From Gammaproteobacteria bacterium (GTDB taxonomy: Bacteria > Pseudomonadota > Gammaproteobacteria > Xanthomonadales > Marinicellaceae), in assembly GCA_030426065.1 (NCBI GenBank), contig JAUHZH010000025.1:1-11619 (forward strand): a stretch of DNA of 11,619 nt. Reading direction: 5' to 3'. The notes under the pieces were generated by a model. The model saw only the letters and a program-made list of their open reading frames with translations. It had not been told where the DNA came from and searched no databases. The position numbers were made by a program, and so were the translations under genes. Positions 1-6,777 of this stretch are shown here, piece after piece (positions within the stretch are counted from its first letter, which is position 1; every line of letters begins with the position of its first letter).

Positions 1-343
1 GGTTGTTTTTGATCACGCCACGGGCCACCTCATCCAAAGAGACGAGTTTGTTGCCCACTTCATCATAGATGTCATCGCTGGTTGATGACAAGATGGCCAT
101 GGTTGCTTTGTTGACCACATTTTGGTAGATGATGAAGGCAAAAAATGCTGTCAACAAAAAAGTGGCCACCAACAAAGTGTTCCAGAGGGCACCGGTATTG
201 AATTCAACGCCATCAGGGATGAACTTGATGTTCAACTGAGGCAATTTGACTTTGGGTTTCGAATCAGGCTGTTCTTGTTTTTCTTCGTTGTTTTCAGTCT
301 CGTTTTCGAAATCGGCATCTGTTCCCTTTTTTTTCAATGGCAT
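1..343 (-). CDS. N-terminal part of a membrane-anchored protein, probably a long-form AlgC (phosphomannomutase/phosphoglucomutase); runs off the left edge
   Basis: Only the first ~114 codons are visible. The start ATG shares one base with the dut stop (TGATG), and an AGGAG stands eight bases before it, so translation is probably coupled to dut. Residues 1-40 are highly charged and rich in Lys, Glu and Asn. Residues 54-73 form one hydrophobic membrane helix, followed by a polar segment with acidic stretches, so a cytoplasmic tail plus single anchor is likely. No catalytic domain is visible. In Pseudomonas and Xanthomonas relatives the gene directly after dut is algC, and some family members carry a long N-terminal extension with membrane helices before the mutase domain. 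The AlgC assignment therefore rests on gene order and this architecture, not on a mutase motif. Any other membrane-anchored protein is possible. Confidence 0.6.
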   Translation of the reverse strand, partial: MPLKKKGTDADFENETENNEEKQEQPDSKPKVKLPQLNIKFIPDGVEFNTGALWNTLLVATFLLTAFFAFIIYQNVVNKATMAILSSTSDDIYDEVGNKLVSLDEVARGVIKNN

Positions 344-801
344 CAATTCACTCCTGTGTGTCCAAATCCACCACTGCCCCTTTCACTTTCATTGAAAGAT
401 TCAACCACTTTAAAATCAGCTTGAACCACAGGAACAAACACCAATTGAGCAATCCTGTCTCCTGGAGCAATCTCAAATGATTGCTCTGAGCGGTTCCAAC
501 AAGAAACAAACAGCTGTCCTTGGTAATCAGAATCAATCAATCCCACCAAATTCCCCAGAACGATGCCATGCTTGTGACCCATGCCAGAACGAGGCAATAT
601 CACGGCAGCCAAGTTGGGGTCTTTGATGTGGATGGCCATGCCTGTAGGAATCAGTACGGTTTGACCCGACTCAATCAACAAGGGCTCATCTAAACAGGCG
701 CGCAAATCCAAGCCTGCTGAACCTGGTGTGGTGTATTGCGGTAAACCAAAGTCTCCTTTTAAGCGCGCATCTAAAATTTTGACGTCTATGGATTTTTTCA
801 T
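343..801 (-). CDS. dut: dUTP diphosphatase (dUTPase)
   Basis: Hydrolyses dUTP to dUMP and pyrophosphate, keeping uracil out of DNA and supplying dUMP for thymidylate synthesis; a cytosolic homotrimer in this family. All five dUTPase motifs are present in order in the 152-residue product: PGSAGLDLRA (26-35), PRSGMGHKHG (70-79), GLIDSDYQG (87-95, with the catalytic Asp), PGDRIAQLVF (113-122) and the glycine-rich C-terminal RGSGGFGHTG (141-150). Length matches bacterial Dut (about 150 residues). I chose the ATG at 801 over an in-frame TTG directly before it at 804; neither has a convincing Shine-Dalgarno. It is the first gene of a minus-strand unit that continues into the AlgC-like gene with a one-base overlap, and it is divergent from radC. 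coaBC, which usually precedes dut in this neighbourhood, is not here. Confidence 0.97.
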   Translation of the reverse strand: MKKSIDVKILDARLKGDFGLPQYTTPGSAGLDLRACLDEPLLIESGQTVLIPTGMAIHIKDPNLAAVILPRSGMGHKHGIVLGNLVGLIDSDYQGQLFVSCWNRSEQSFEIAPGDRIAQLVFVPVVQADFKVVESFNESERGSGGFGHTGVN

Positions 802-829
802 CAATCAATGAGGTTGCAATGTGGCAATG

Positions 830-859
830 ATTGTAAAGGAATCAGCGAGATAACGCCAA
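830..859 (-). promoter_or_regulatory. Putative sigma70 promoter of dut
   Basis: Read on the minus strand: TTGGCG (854-859), an 18-base spacer, then TACAAT (830-835), which matches the -10 consensus at five of six positions. Transcription would begin near 823, giving a leader of about 22 bases before the dut ATG. Found by eye; the -35 match is only four of six. Confidence 0.4.
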
Positions 860-867
860 TATTAAGA

Positions 868-896
868 TTCACTACAAGTTCATCAGTAAATATAGA
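868..896 (+). promoter_or_regulatory. Weak candidate promoter for radC
   Basis: TTCACT (868-873), 17 bases, TATAGA (891-896) lies about 60 bases before the radC ATG in an AT-rich divergent intergenic stretch. Each box matches consensus at four of six positions, so this is only the best-looking candidate in the region. Confidence 0.22.
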
Positions 897-954
897 CAGA
901 AAAAACACTAACATTTTGTCACAATGCCTGTAATTAGGAAAAAACAGGTGTCAA

Positions 955-1626
955 ATGTTGTCAAGTACCGATCGGGCAATGATGCCCAGAGAAAAGCTGC
1001 AAATCCATGGTCCGGAAATGCTCAGTGATGCGGAATTGTTGGCCATTTTCCTCAGGACTGGAATCAAAGGTTTATCGGTTCTGCCTTTTGCACAGCAGCT
1101 GCTGGATCACTTTGGCTCAGTTCACGGTTTGTTGGCAGCTACTTTAGAAGAGTTGTCTTCAGTCAAAGGGTTGGGTTTGGCAAAAAGCATACAATTCCAA
1201 GCGGTTGGTGAGCTGTTCAAACGATCGATGGCGAGTGAGTTGCGAGAAGCGCCCAGTTTCACAGACCCGGCTTTGGTCAGGCGGTTCTTGTTAAGCCATT
1301 TTGAACAAACCGCGCATGAACGCTTTGCTTGTTTGTTTTTGGACAGCAAGCACCGATTGCTGCATTTTGACTATTTGTTCAATGGCAGCATTGCCCAAGC
1401 TCAAGTCTACCCGAGGACTGTGGCACAACAGTGTTTGAAGCACAATGCGGCGGCCATCATTTTCGCACACAATCACCCGTCGGGTGACCCTACTCCCAGT
1501 GAATCGGATAGAATTTTGACCCAAAGGCTGATCAAAACATTGCGCTTGATTGACGTGTCTGTATTAGACCACTTTGTTTTGGCTTGTGAGAATTGTTTGT
1601 CAATGGCTGAGCATCAGATGCTATAA
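955..1626 (+). CDS. radC: RadC family protein (JAB/MPN-type metalloprotein with helix-hairpin-helix region)
   Basis: The 223-residue product starts with the family-typical PREKL and LSDAELLAIFLRTG segments (11-36). A helix-hairpin-helix-like stretch with GLG follows at residues 65-84, then a C-terminal JAB/MPN domain. The JAMM metal signature is complete: H172 and H174 in AHNHPSGDPTPSESD with S182 and D185, plus an upstream acidic E122. Despite the name, a role of RadC in radiation repair is not established; the domain suggests a metal-dependent hydrolase acting near DNA. Start ATG at 955 has AGGTG a few bases upstream. It is divergent from dut; in E. coli and Pseudomonas coaBC lies between them. 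A second gene follows after 31 bases on the same strand and may be cotranscribed. Confidence 0.95.
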   Translation: MLSSTDRAMMPREKLQIHGPEMLSDAELLAIFLRTGIKGLSVLPFAQQLLDHFGSVHGLLAATLEELSSVKGLGLAKSIQFQAVGELFKRSMASELREAPSFTDPALVRRFLLSHFEQTAHERFACLFLDSKHRLLHFDYLFNGSIAQAQVYPRTVAQQCLKHNAAAIIFAHNHPSGDPTPSESDRILTQRLIKTLRLIDVSVLDHFVLACENCLSMAEHQML

Positions 1627-1657
1627 TTTGATGTTCCGATAATCTGACAACTACAAC

Positions 1658-2200
1658 GTGTTCTTTGGATCCCGACTCAATCCTGTCGCCAGGGCTGAAA
1701 AATACATCGAAAAAGGCAAATACTTAAAAGCCATGAAGCTGTTGAAGAAGACTTTTGAAAAGTACCCCAACAGTTTGGATTTGGCGCGCCTGAGATTTGA
1801 ATACGGTAAATACATCCCTTTTGATGAAACCCATCACGAAGCAGCGATTGATTACTTTAATTTACAAATTCAGTTTGATGTGTCTGGTGAAAAAATTCAT
1901 GCTGATTTCGTCAAATACATGACCACCACCCAAGGTCGAATTCAATTGGATGACGACACTTTGATCAAATTGGCGGTGGTGTTTGCTTCTCATGGTTTTG
2001 AAAACAATGCGGTTTACATCATCAATCAAATGATGCGAAAAGAGTGTAAGAACACGCATTTGGTGGATGCCTTGGTGGCCATGATCAATTACCTGGATGA
2101 AAAGCAAGACCAGAAAAAAGCCCAAAACTATGTCAACTACCTGAAATGGCATTTCAAGGGTCACGAAATGACCGAATACATCGTTTCAAAAAGGGCTTGA
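1658..2200 (+). CDS. Hypothetical TPR-like helical protein
   Basis: A 180-residue, mostly alpha-helical soluble protein with no signal peptide and no membrane helix. Residues 11-50 look like a tetratricopeptide-type helix pair (AEKYIEKGKYLKAMKLLKK, then a segment ending in ARLRFEYGKY). The rest continues as amphipathic helices with Lys and Asp/Glu on the surface, ending with NYVNYLKWHFKGHEMTEYI. The start is taken as GTG at 1658 because the only upstream in-frame ATG (1631) runs into a stop after three codons and the next internal Met would remove the first helix; no clear Shine-Dalgarno is visible. It follows radC by 31 bases on the same strand. I cannot assign a function; TPR proteins usually act as protein-protein scaffolds. 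Confidence 0.75.
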   Translation: MFFGSRLNPVARAEKYIEKGKYLKAMKLLKKTFEKYPNSLDLARLRFEYGKYIPFDETHHEAAIDYFNLQIQFDVSGEKIHADFVKYMTTTQGRIQLDDDTLIKLAVVFASHGFENNAVYIINQMMRKECKNTHLVDALVAMINYLDEKQDQKKAQNYVNYLKWHFKGHEMTEYIVSKRA

Positions 2201-2212
2201 TTCAGCCTTTAC
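2188..2212. terminator. Putative two-way terminator between convergent transcription units
   Basis: AAGGGCT (2191-2197), a six-base loop containing the TPR gene stop codon, then AGCCTTT (2204-2210) form a seven-pair stem with one wobble or mismatch. On the minus strand the stem is followed by a run of Ts (complement of the A-run at 2188-2192); on the plus strand only three Ts follow. It is placed where plus-strand radC/TPR transcription meets minus-strand gpmA-dxs transcription. The stem is weak. Confidence 0.33.
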
Positions 2213-2229
2213 GATTCTTGCGGTTCACT

Positions 2230-2255
2230 GTTCAGGACACCAGTGTAGTGTCCTG
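2230..2255. repeat. 11-bp copy of the right terminal repeat abutting the left end of the MITE-like element
   Basis: GTTCAGGACAC just left of the element is identical to 11 bases inside the element's right terminal repeat (2491-2501) and is separated from the left terminal repeat by CAG. With GTGTCCTG (2248-2255) it also makes an inverted repeat able to form a hairpin (CAGGACAC / GTGTCCTG). It could be a remnant of a second copy, a right-end/left-end junction, or part of a terminator-like hairpin. Confidence 0.5.
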
Positions 2256-2505
2256 CACTTGGCTGGGCTATCAGCGGACTGTGAAACTGCCCTATACAAG
2301 GCTTCATCCGCAGGGAATGGCACTTCCTTTTCAAGGATGAAAACGCAGTAGAGGGTGGTTTCCCAGTTCGCCCGAAGGGAAGCCATCAAATGCCCCAATA
2401 CGGCGTTGCAGCTCTTGATAAGGGATAAACCATTGTCTACGAGCTGCGCCTTGTCTTGGTACATTTGATGACTTCTGAAAACCTATCCAAGTTCAGGACA
2501 CTACA
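2244..2505. mobile_element. MITE-like non-autonomous element, 262 bp, with 24-bp terminal inverted repeats
   Basis: The left end TGTAGTGTCCTGCACTTGG (2244-2262) is the inverted complement of the right end CCAAGTTCAGGACACTACA (2487-2505) with one mismatch. Extending to 24 bases on each side (2244-2267 and 2482-2505) gives 21 of 24 matches. The element begins TG and ends CA, as many IS3-like elements do, but I do not recognise the family. The interior has no transposase domain. A 79-codon minus-strand frame crosses it and runs out through the left terminal repeat, which argues against a real gene. No flanking direct repeat is obvious (CAG on the left, TTA on the right). It lies six bases after the dxs stop codon and 43 bases after the TPR gene stop, in a convergent intergenic position where insertion does little harm. 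Confidence 0.75.
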
Positions 2506-2511
2506 TTAGCT

Positions 2512-4398
2512 TCATTTAAATGAAATCACATTGTGGTCTTTGTCATTCATGTAGGCCTTGATTTGGCGCTGAATCCCTGCAGCATCCAACCCAGCCTGCG
2601 ACAACAATTCTTCACGGCTGCCGTGGTCTTGGAACAGATCGGGCAAGCCCAAATTCAAAACCTTGACATTGAGTTGAAGGCGTTGAACGACCTCATTGAC
2701 AGCGCTGCCTGCGCCGCCCATCACGACATTGTCTTCGGTGGTGACCAAAACATCATGACTTTCTGCCATTTTGACAATCATCGCTTCATCTATGGGTTTG
2801 ATGAACCGCATGTTGACCAGGGTGGCATCCAATTGATCTGCCACCGATTGGCAAGCATCCAATAAGGCGCCAAATGACAGGATGGCGATGGCGTTTTGAC
2901 CTTTTCTGACCCGTTCGGCTTGGCCAATGGCCAGCGCTTGCATTTCATGTTGGATGGCTTCGCCTGGACCTGTGCCCCGTGGGTAACGAACGGCCGCAGG
3001 ACCTTTATGGATGTGGCCTGTGTATAACATCTGACGACATTCATTTTCATTGGCAGGGGCCATGACCACCATGTTCGGCACACAACGCAAAAAGCTCAAG
3101 TCCAAATTGCCGGCATGGGTGGCACCATCAGGGCCCACCACACCACCGCGGTCGATGGCAAAAAGCACATCCAAATCCTGAATCGCCACATCATGAATGA
3201 GTTGGTCGTAGGCCCTTTGCAAAAAGGTGGAATAAATGGCGACCACAGGTTTGACACCTTCACAGGCCATACCTGCTGCCAATGTGACGGCATGTTGTTC
3301 AGCAATGCCCACATCAAAATAACGTTTGGGGTACAGTTTTGAAAACTCCACCAAACCGGACCCTTCACGCATGGCAGGGGTGATGGCAACCAAACGGGAA
3401 TCTGATTGTGCCATGTCACAAATCCAGTTGCTGAAAATGCTGGTGTAACTGGGCTTGGATGGTTTGTTGCTGGGAACCACACCTTCTTCCGGGTTGAAAG
3501 GGCCCACGGCATGGTATTTGATGGGGTCTTCTTCCGCACGTTTGTAGCCTTTGCCCTTTTTGGTGATGATGTGAAGCAGCTTGGGGCCTTTGATTTCTTT
3601 GGCTGTTTCTAAGGTGTTAACCAAAACATGAATGTCATGACCGTCAATGGGGCCCAAATGGTGGAATCCCAGCTCTTCAAATAAGGTGTTGGGCACAAAC
3701 ATGCCTTTGGCGTGCTCTTCCCAGCGCGACATGAATTTCCACAACCAAGAGCCGCGACGCATGATGCGCTTGGATTTTTCTCGCATCCGATTGTATGCCC
3801 GGCTGGCTACGATTTTGATCAGCATTTTGGTCAAGGCACCGACGTTGGGTGAGATGGACATTTCATTCTCGTTCAACACCACCAGCATGTTGGTGTCCAG
3901 TTCGCCACCGTGGTTCAATGCTTCATAGGCCATGCCAGCGGTCATCGCGCCATCACCAATCACAGCCACGGTTTCCCTTTCTTGCCCCATAACTTGGGCA
4001 CCCAAAGCCATTCCTAAAGCAGCACCAATTGAGGTCGAAGAGTGGCCCACGCCAAAAGTGTCGTATTCGCTCTCGCAGCGTTTGGGGAAGGGGGCCAGTC
4101 CGTCCTTTTTCTTTATCGTTGTTAAGCGGTTTTTTCGTTCGGTTAGAATTTTATGCGGGTAAGCTTGGTGGCCCACGTCCCAAACAATCCGGTCTTCAGG
4201 CGTGTTGAATACATAATGTAAAGCCACGGTCAGTTCAACCGTACCCAAGCCTGAGCCAAAATGGCCGCCCGATTGGGCGATGTTGTCAATTAAGAACTGA
4301 CGGACATCATCAACGGCCTGAGGCAACTGTTCGACTGAAAGCGAACGCAAGTCCTCAGGCTTGTTGATTTGGTCGAGTATGGGGTAGGTTTTGTCCAT
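2512..4398 (-). CDS. dxs: 1-deoxy-D-xylulose-5-phosphate synthase
   Basis: Condenses pyruvate with glyceraldehyde 3-phosphate to 1-deoxy-D-xylulose 5-phosphate, the first step of the MEP isoprenoid pathway and the entry to thiamine and pyridoxal synthesis; a cytosolic, thiamine-diphosphate and Mg-dependent dimer. The 628-residue length fits the family (E. coli about 620). Visible landmarks: GGHFGSGLG (44-52), DVGHQAYPHK (74-83), GHSSTS (118-123), the ThDP motif GDGAMTAGM (148-156) with NENEMS about 30 residues later, and the catalytic Glu in DVGIAEQHAV (E367). The last third is the transketolase C-terminal domain. The ATG at 4398 is three bases after the gpmA stop, with AAGGA inside the gpmA end, so the two form an operon. 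The stop is followed almost at once by a MITE-like element. Confidence 0.98.
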   Translation of the reverse strand: MDKTYPILDQINKPEDLRSLSVEQLPQAVDDVRQFLIDNIAQSGGHFGSGLGTVELTVALHYVFNTPEDRIVWDVGHQAYPHKILTERKNRLTTIKKKDGLAPFPKRCESEYDTFGVGHSSTSIGAALGMALGAQVMGQERETVAVIGDGAMTAGMAYEALNHGGELDTNMLVVLNENEMSISPNVGALTKMLIKIVASRAYNRMREKSKRIMRRGSWLWKFMSRWEEHAKGMFVPNTLFEELGFHHLGPIDGHDIHVLVNTLETAKEIKGPKLLHIITKKGKGYKRAEEDPIKYHAVGPFNPEEGVVPSNKPSKPSYTSIFSNWICDMAQSDSRLVAITPAMREGSGLVEFSKLYPKRYFDVGIAEQHAVTLAAGMACEGVKPVVAIYSTFLQRAYDQLIHDVAIQDLDVLFAIDRGGVVGPDGATHAGNLDLSFLRCVPNMVVMAPANENECRQMLYTGHIHKGPAAVRYPRGTGPGEAIQHEMQALAIGQAERVRKGQNAIAILSFGALLDACQSVADQLDATLVNMRFIKPIDEAMIVKMAESHDVLVTTEDNVVMGGAGSAVNEVVQRLQLNVKVLNLGLPDLFQDHGSREELLSQAGLDAAGIQRQIKAYMNDKDHNVISFK

Positions 4399-4401
4399 GT
4401 T

Positions 4402-5145
4402 TTATGCTTTTCCTTGATTGGCCACTGCCGCTTGTGCTTTGGTTACGGCATCTTGGTCACCCAAATAATAACTCTTGATGGGTTTCAAATCCGCATCCAG
4501 CTCGTACACCAAAGGCATGCCGGTGGGGATGTTCAATTTGAGGATTGCTTCTTCAGATACGTCATCCAAGTATTTGACCAGTGAACGAAGTGAGTTGCCA
4601 TGAGCGGCAATGATGACTTGTTTACCAGCTTTCAAATCAGGTGCAATTTTTTCATGCCAATAGGGCATCACTCGATCGACACAATCCGCCAAACATTCAC
4701 CCAGGGGCACTTGTTCTTTGCTTAAGTTTTTGTAACGCACATCAGAGGCGGCATTGCGTTCATCTTCCCAGTCCAACTTGGGTGGTGGGGTGCGGTAAGA
4801 GCGGCGCCAAATCAATACTTGATCATCGCCGTATTTTTCGGCGGTTTCTGCTTTGTTCAACCCTTGCAAAGCACCGTAATGTCTTTCATTCAAACGCCAA
4901 GAACGTTCAACAGGTAACCACAACCGTTCCATTTGGTCCAAAGCCAACCACAAAGTGCGCATCGCACGTTTAAGAACCGAAGTGTAAGCTTGATCAAATT
5001 CAAATCCGGCATCTTTCAATAAGCGGCCTGCCTGCAGTGCTTGTTCACGACCTGTGTCAGTCAAGTCCACGTCTTTCCAACCGGTGAAACGGTTGGCCAA
5101 ATTCCATTCACTTTCGCCGTGTCTGAGCAGCACCAATTTAATCAT
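4402..5145 (-). CDS. gpmA: 2,3-bisphosphoglycerate-dependent phosphoglycerate mutase
   Basis: Interconverts 3-phosphoglycerate and 2-phosphoglycerate in glycolysis and gluconeogenesis through a phosphohistidine intermediate; cytosolic. The 247-residue product begins MIKLVLLRHGESEWN, giving the catalytic RHG with H9. Further active-site residues align with E. coli GpmA: R60 (VLKRAMRT), E87 in NERHYGALQG and H182 in AAHGNSLRSL. Length is nearly that of E. coli (250). The ATG at 5145 is preferred over an upstream in-frame TTG at 5172: it has AGGA about eight bases before it, matches the family start, and the TTG lies on a likely -10 box. dxs follows after three bases, so glycolytic flux and isoprenoid entry are encoded on one transcript. 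Confidence 0.97.
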   Translation of the reverse strand: MIKLVLLRHGESEWNLANRFTGWKDVDLTDTGREQALQAGRLLKDAGFEFDQAYTSVLKRAMRTLWLALDQMERLWLPVERSWRLNERHYGALQGLNKAETAEKYGDDQVLIWRRSYRTPPPKLDWEDERNAASDVRYKNLSKEQVPLGECLADCVDRVMPYWHEKIAPDLKAGKQVIIAAHGNSLRSLVKYLDDVSEEAILKLNIPTGMPLVYELDADLKPIKSYYLGDQDAVTKAQAAVANQGKA

Positions 5146-5171
5146 CAAGCGTTCCTGAGTACAAAACGCCA

Positions 5172-5177
5172 ATTATA
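5172..5177 (-). promoter_or_regulatory. -10 box of the likely gpmA-dxs promoter
   Basis: On the minus strand this reads TATAAT, a perfect sigma70 -10 hexamer, 26 bases before the gpmA ATG. Transcription would begin near 5165, leaving a leader of about 20 bases with the AGGA. No good -35 box is seen at the usual 16-18 base distance, so an activator or another spacing may be involved. Confidence 0.5.
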
Positions 5178-5226
5178 ACCGTTTATCCGATGGCTTTCCT
5201 CGTTTTGAGACAAAATCGATGGCGCT

Positions 5227-6777
5227 TCAATCCAGTCGGTTCTCGCCCAAAAGCTTTAAGTTGGCATCCCGCAAACCGACCAACAACGTTTTGCCATTGG
5301 GCGACAGCACCAATTCACCAAAAGCTGCTTGGTCAAAAGTTGGGGCATGGCCTTCTTGAAAGAAAAACTCCTGGCTGCCTATTTTGACCTGTGACTTTCT
5401 GGTTTTGAATTGAATCAATCGTTGGTGAGGAGCCAGAGATTCACCTTGGTACAATCCTGCGAAAGTGGCCACTTGTTGCTCATCCAGGTTGATCACAGCA
5501 ACGCCATCTTTTTTTCCGGTTCCGATGTCTCGCCCCAAGGCATAGCGCAAGCGCATGTAATCACCTTGCATCAACGATCGAGGATCAACAGGAGCCAATG
5601 GCAAATAAATGCGTTCGCCGCCGTCGATGGTTTTTTCCTTGTCAATGATGGCGTAGTTGATCAGAACCAAGGCCAGCAAGGCTGTTAAAGCAGCCATTTT
5701 TTGTGGCCATTGAAACGCCTGAGCTTGGTCGGTTTTGTTTTGTTGACTTGGGTGAAGGGTCCAAAAAGCAAGCAACATAATGAGCCCCAGAAGCAGCAAG
5801 ATGCCCGATTTTTGAAGCAAAGTGATCTCCAACCAATAGTAATACCAGCTGAAAAAGAACAAAGCGGCCACCACACCAAAAGCCTGCATCCACAATTGTG
5901 AACGCCCTTTGCCCATCAGCAGCAAAAGCACTGCCGCCAGTAATTTGGGAATGAAATACGCCAACACAGCCACCAAAACCAACAACACCGCCACCGTTAA
6001 CCGGTGTGCTTGCCATTGGATGCCAGACTCGTCAGCCAACTGCCGTGACGACCAAATCACCAGCAAAGCCATGCCCACTTGTGACGCCAATGAGAGCCAA
6101 GATTGTCCTTGTATCGCAACATCAAAGCCAGTCATGTACCAGACCCGGTCCGATTGATAGAATGCCAACACCAACATCATCACAGCCAAGGCCACCGCCA
6201 GTGGTTTGATCAATTCTGCATGGGGTCGCCATGTTGAGCGATGAAGCCAGCTGAATGTAAAACCAGCGCTGATCAGGAGCCAGGCCAAAGGGTGTAAACT
6301 GCGATCAATCAAACCAATCAGCACAGCAGCCAGGCCAAAAAATGCCATCAAATAACGGTGCACCGCGTGATCAATGAGGTAAAGCAACAACAATTGGTAA
6401 ACACCCAGACAAAAGAGCGCCATTCGGTCACTCCAGCCCATGGCATCAAACAGCGCATAGCCCACCAACAGTTGTCCAACCAAGCTGAACACCAAGACCA
6501 TTTGGTTGAGAAAATCAGAATCCTGTTTTTTGCGGAAAAAAACCACAGCACCAGCGTTGATGATCAAGCCCAGCGGTAAAGCCGCCATGGGGTGATCAAA
6601 AACAAAAGAAAAACCAAGGGCCAGAAAACCAAGGATGAACCAAGAAGCCAACCAACCACAAAATCCGTGTAGCAAACGGATGTACCATGGGTTGTCATGC
6701 GCGGCTGAAGTGGCTTCAGGTGTTTTGTTTGTAACCGTCAATCCTTGGTCAGCCAGTCGCTGCCATAAGTCAATCAT
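5227..6777 (-). CDS. DUF4401 / GDYXXLXY-domain fusion membrane protein
   Basis: A 516-residue integral inner-membrane protein of unknown function. Residues ~28-345 are a DUF4401-like region of about ten or more hydrophobic helices, with the family-like segment MVLVFSLVGQLLVGYALFDA (93-112). A further helix (~363-378) precedes a C-terminal soluble domain, probably periplasmic, carrying the diagnostic GDYMRLRY (405-412), the GDYXXLXY signature. In some genomes these two domains are separate genes; here they are one frame. The ATG at 6777 is chosen because AGGAGG (6784-6789) stands six bases before it; an in-frame TTG at 6783 has no such site. It overlaps the end of the DUF2157 gene by eight bases, so the two are translationally coupled. 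The stop is about 80 bases before gpmA, which likely has its own promoter. Confidence 0.88.
   Translation of the reverse strand: MIDLWQRLADQGLTVTNKTPEATSAAHDNPWYIRLLHGFCGWLASWFILGFLALGFSFVFDHPMAALPLGLIINAGAVVFFRKKQDSDFLNQMVLVFSLVGQLLVGYALFDAMGWSDRMALFCLGVYQLLLLYLIDHAVHRYLMAFFGLAAVLIGLIDRSLHPLAWLLISAGFTFSWLHRSTWRPHAELIKPLAVALAVMMLVLAFYQSDRVWYMTGFDVAIQGQSWLSLASQVGMALLVIWSSRQLADESGIQWQAHRLTVAVLLVLVAVLAYFIPKLLAAVLLLLMGKGRSQLWMQAFGVVAALFFFSWYYYWLEITLLQKSGILLLLGLIMLLAFWTLHPSQQNKTDQAQAFQWPQKMAALTALLALVLINYAIIDKEKTIDGGERIYLPLAPVDPRSLMQGDYMRLRYALGRDIGTGKKDGVAVINLDEQQVATFAGLYQGESLAPHQRLIQFKTRKSQVKIGSQEFFFQEGHAPTFDQAAFGELVLSPNGKTLLVGLRDANLKLLGENRLD

Noticed and set aside
122..424. Plus-strand 100-codon frame opposite the AlgC-like gene and dut
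   Set aside because: Antisense shadow of two well-supported minus-strand frames; low-complexity phenylalanine/leucine/serine-rich product.
2225..2464. Minus-strand 79-codon frame in the MITE-like element
   Set aside because: It runs through the left terminal repeat and beyond, has no recognisable domain or Shine-Dalgarno, and sits inside a non-autonomous element; at most a relic.
5143..5172. Upstream TTG start for gpmA adding nine residues
   Set aside because: The added residues precede the family-typical start, and the TTG overlaps the TATAAT box; the ATG at 5145 has a good AGGA.
5642..6016. Minus-strand 124-codon frame within the DUF4401 gene, and similar alternative frames inside dxs (for example 3096-3539)
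   Set aside because: Other-frame shadows of strongly supported coding sequences, with Trp/Pro- or Gly-rich unnatural composition.
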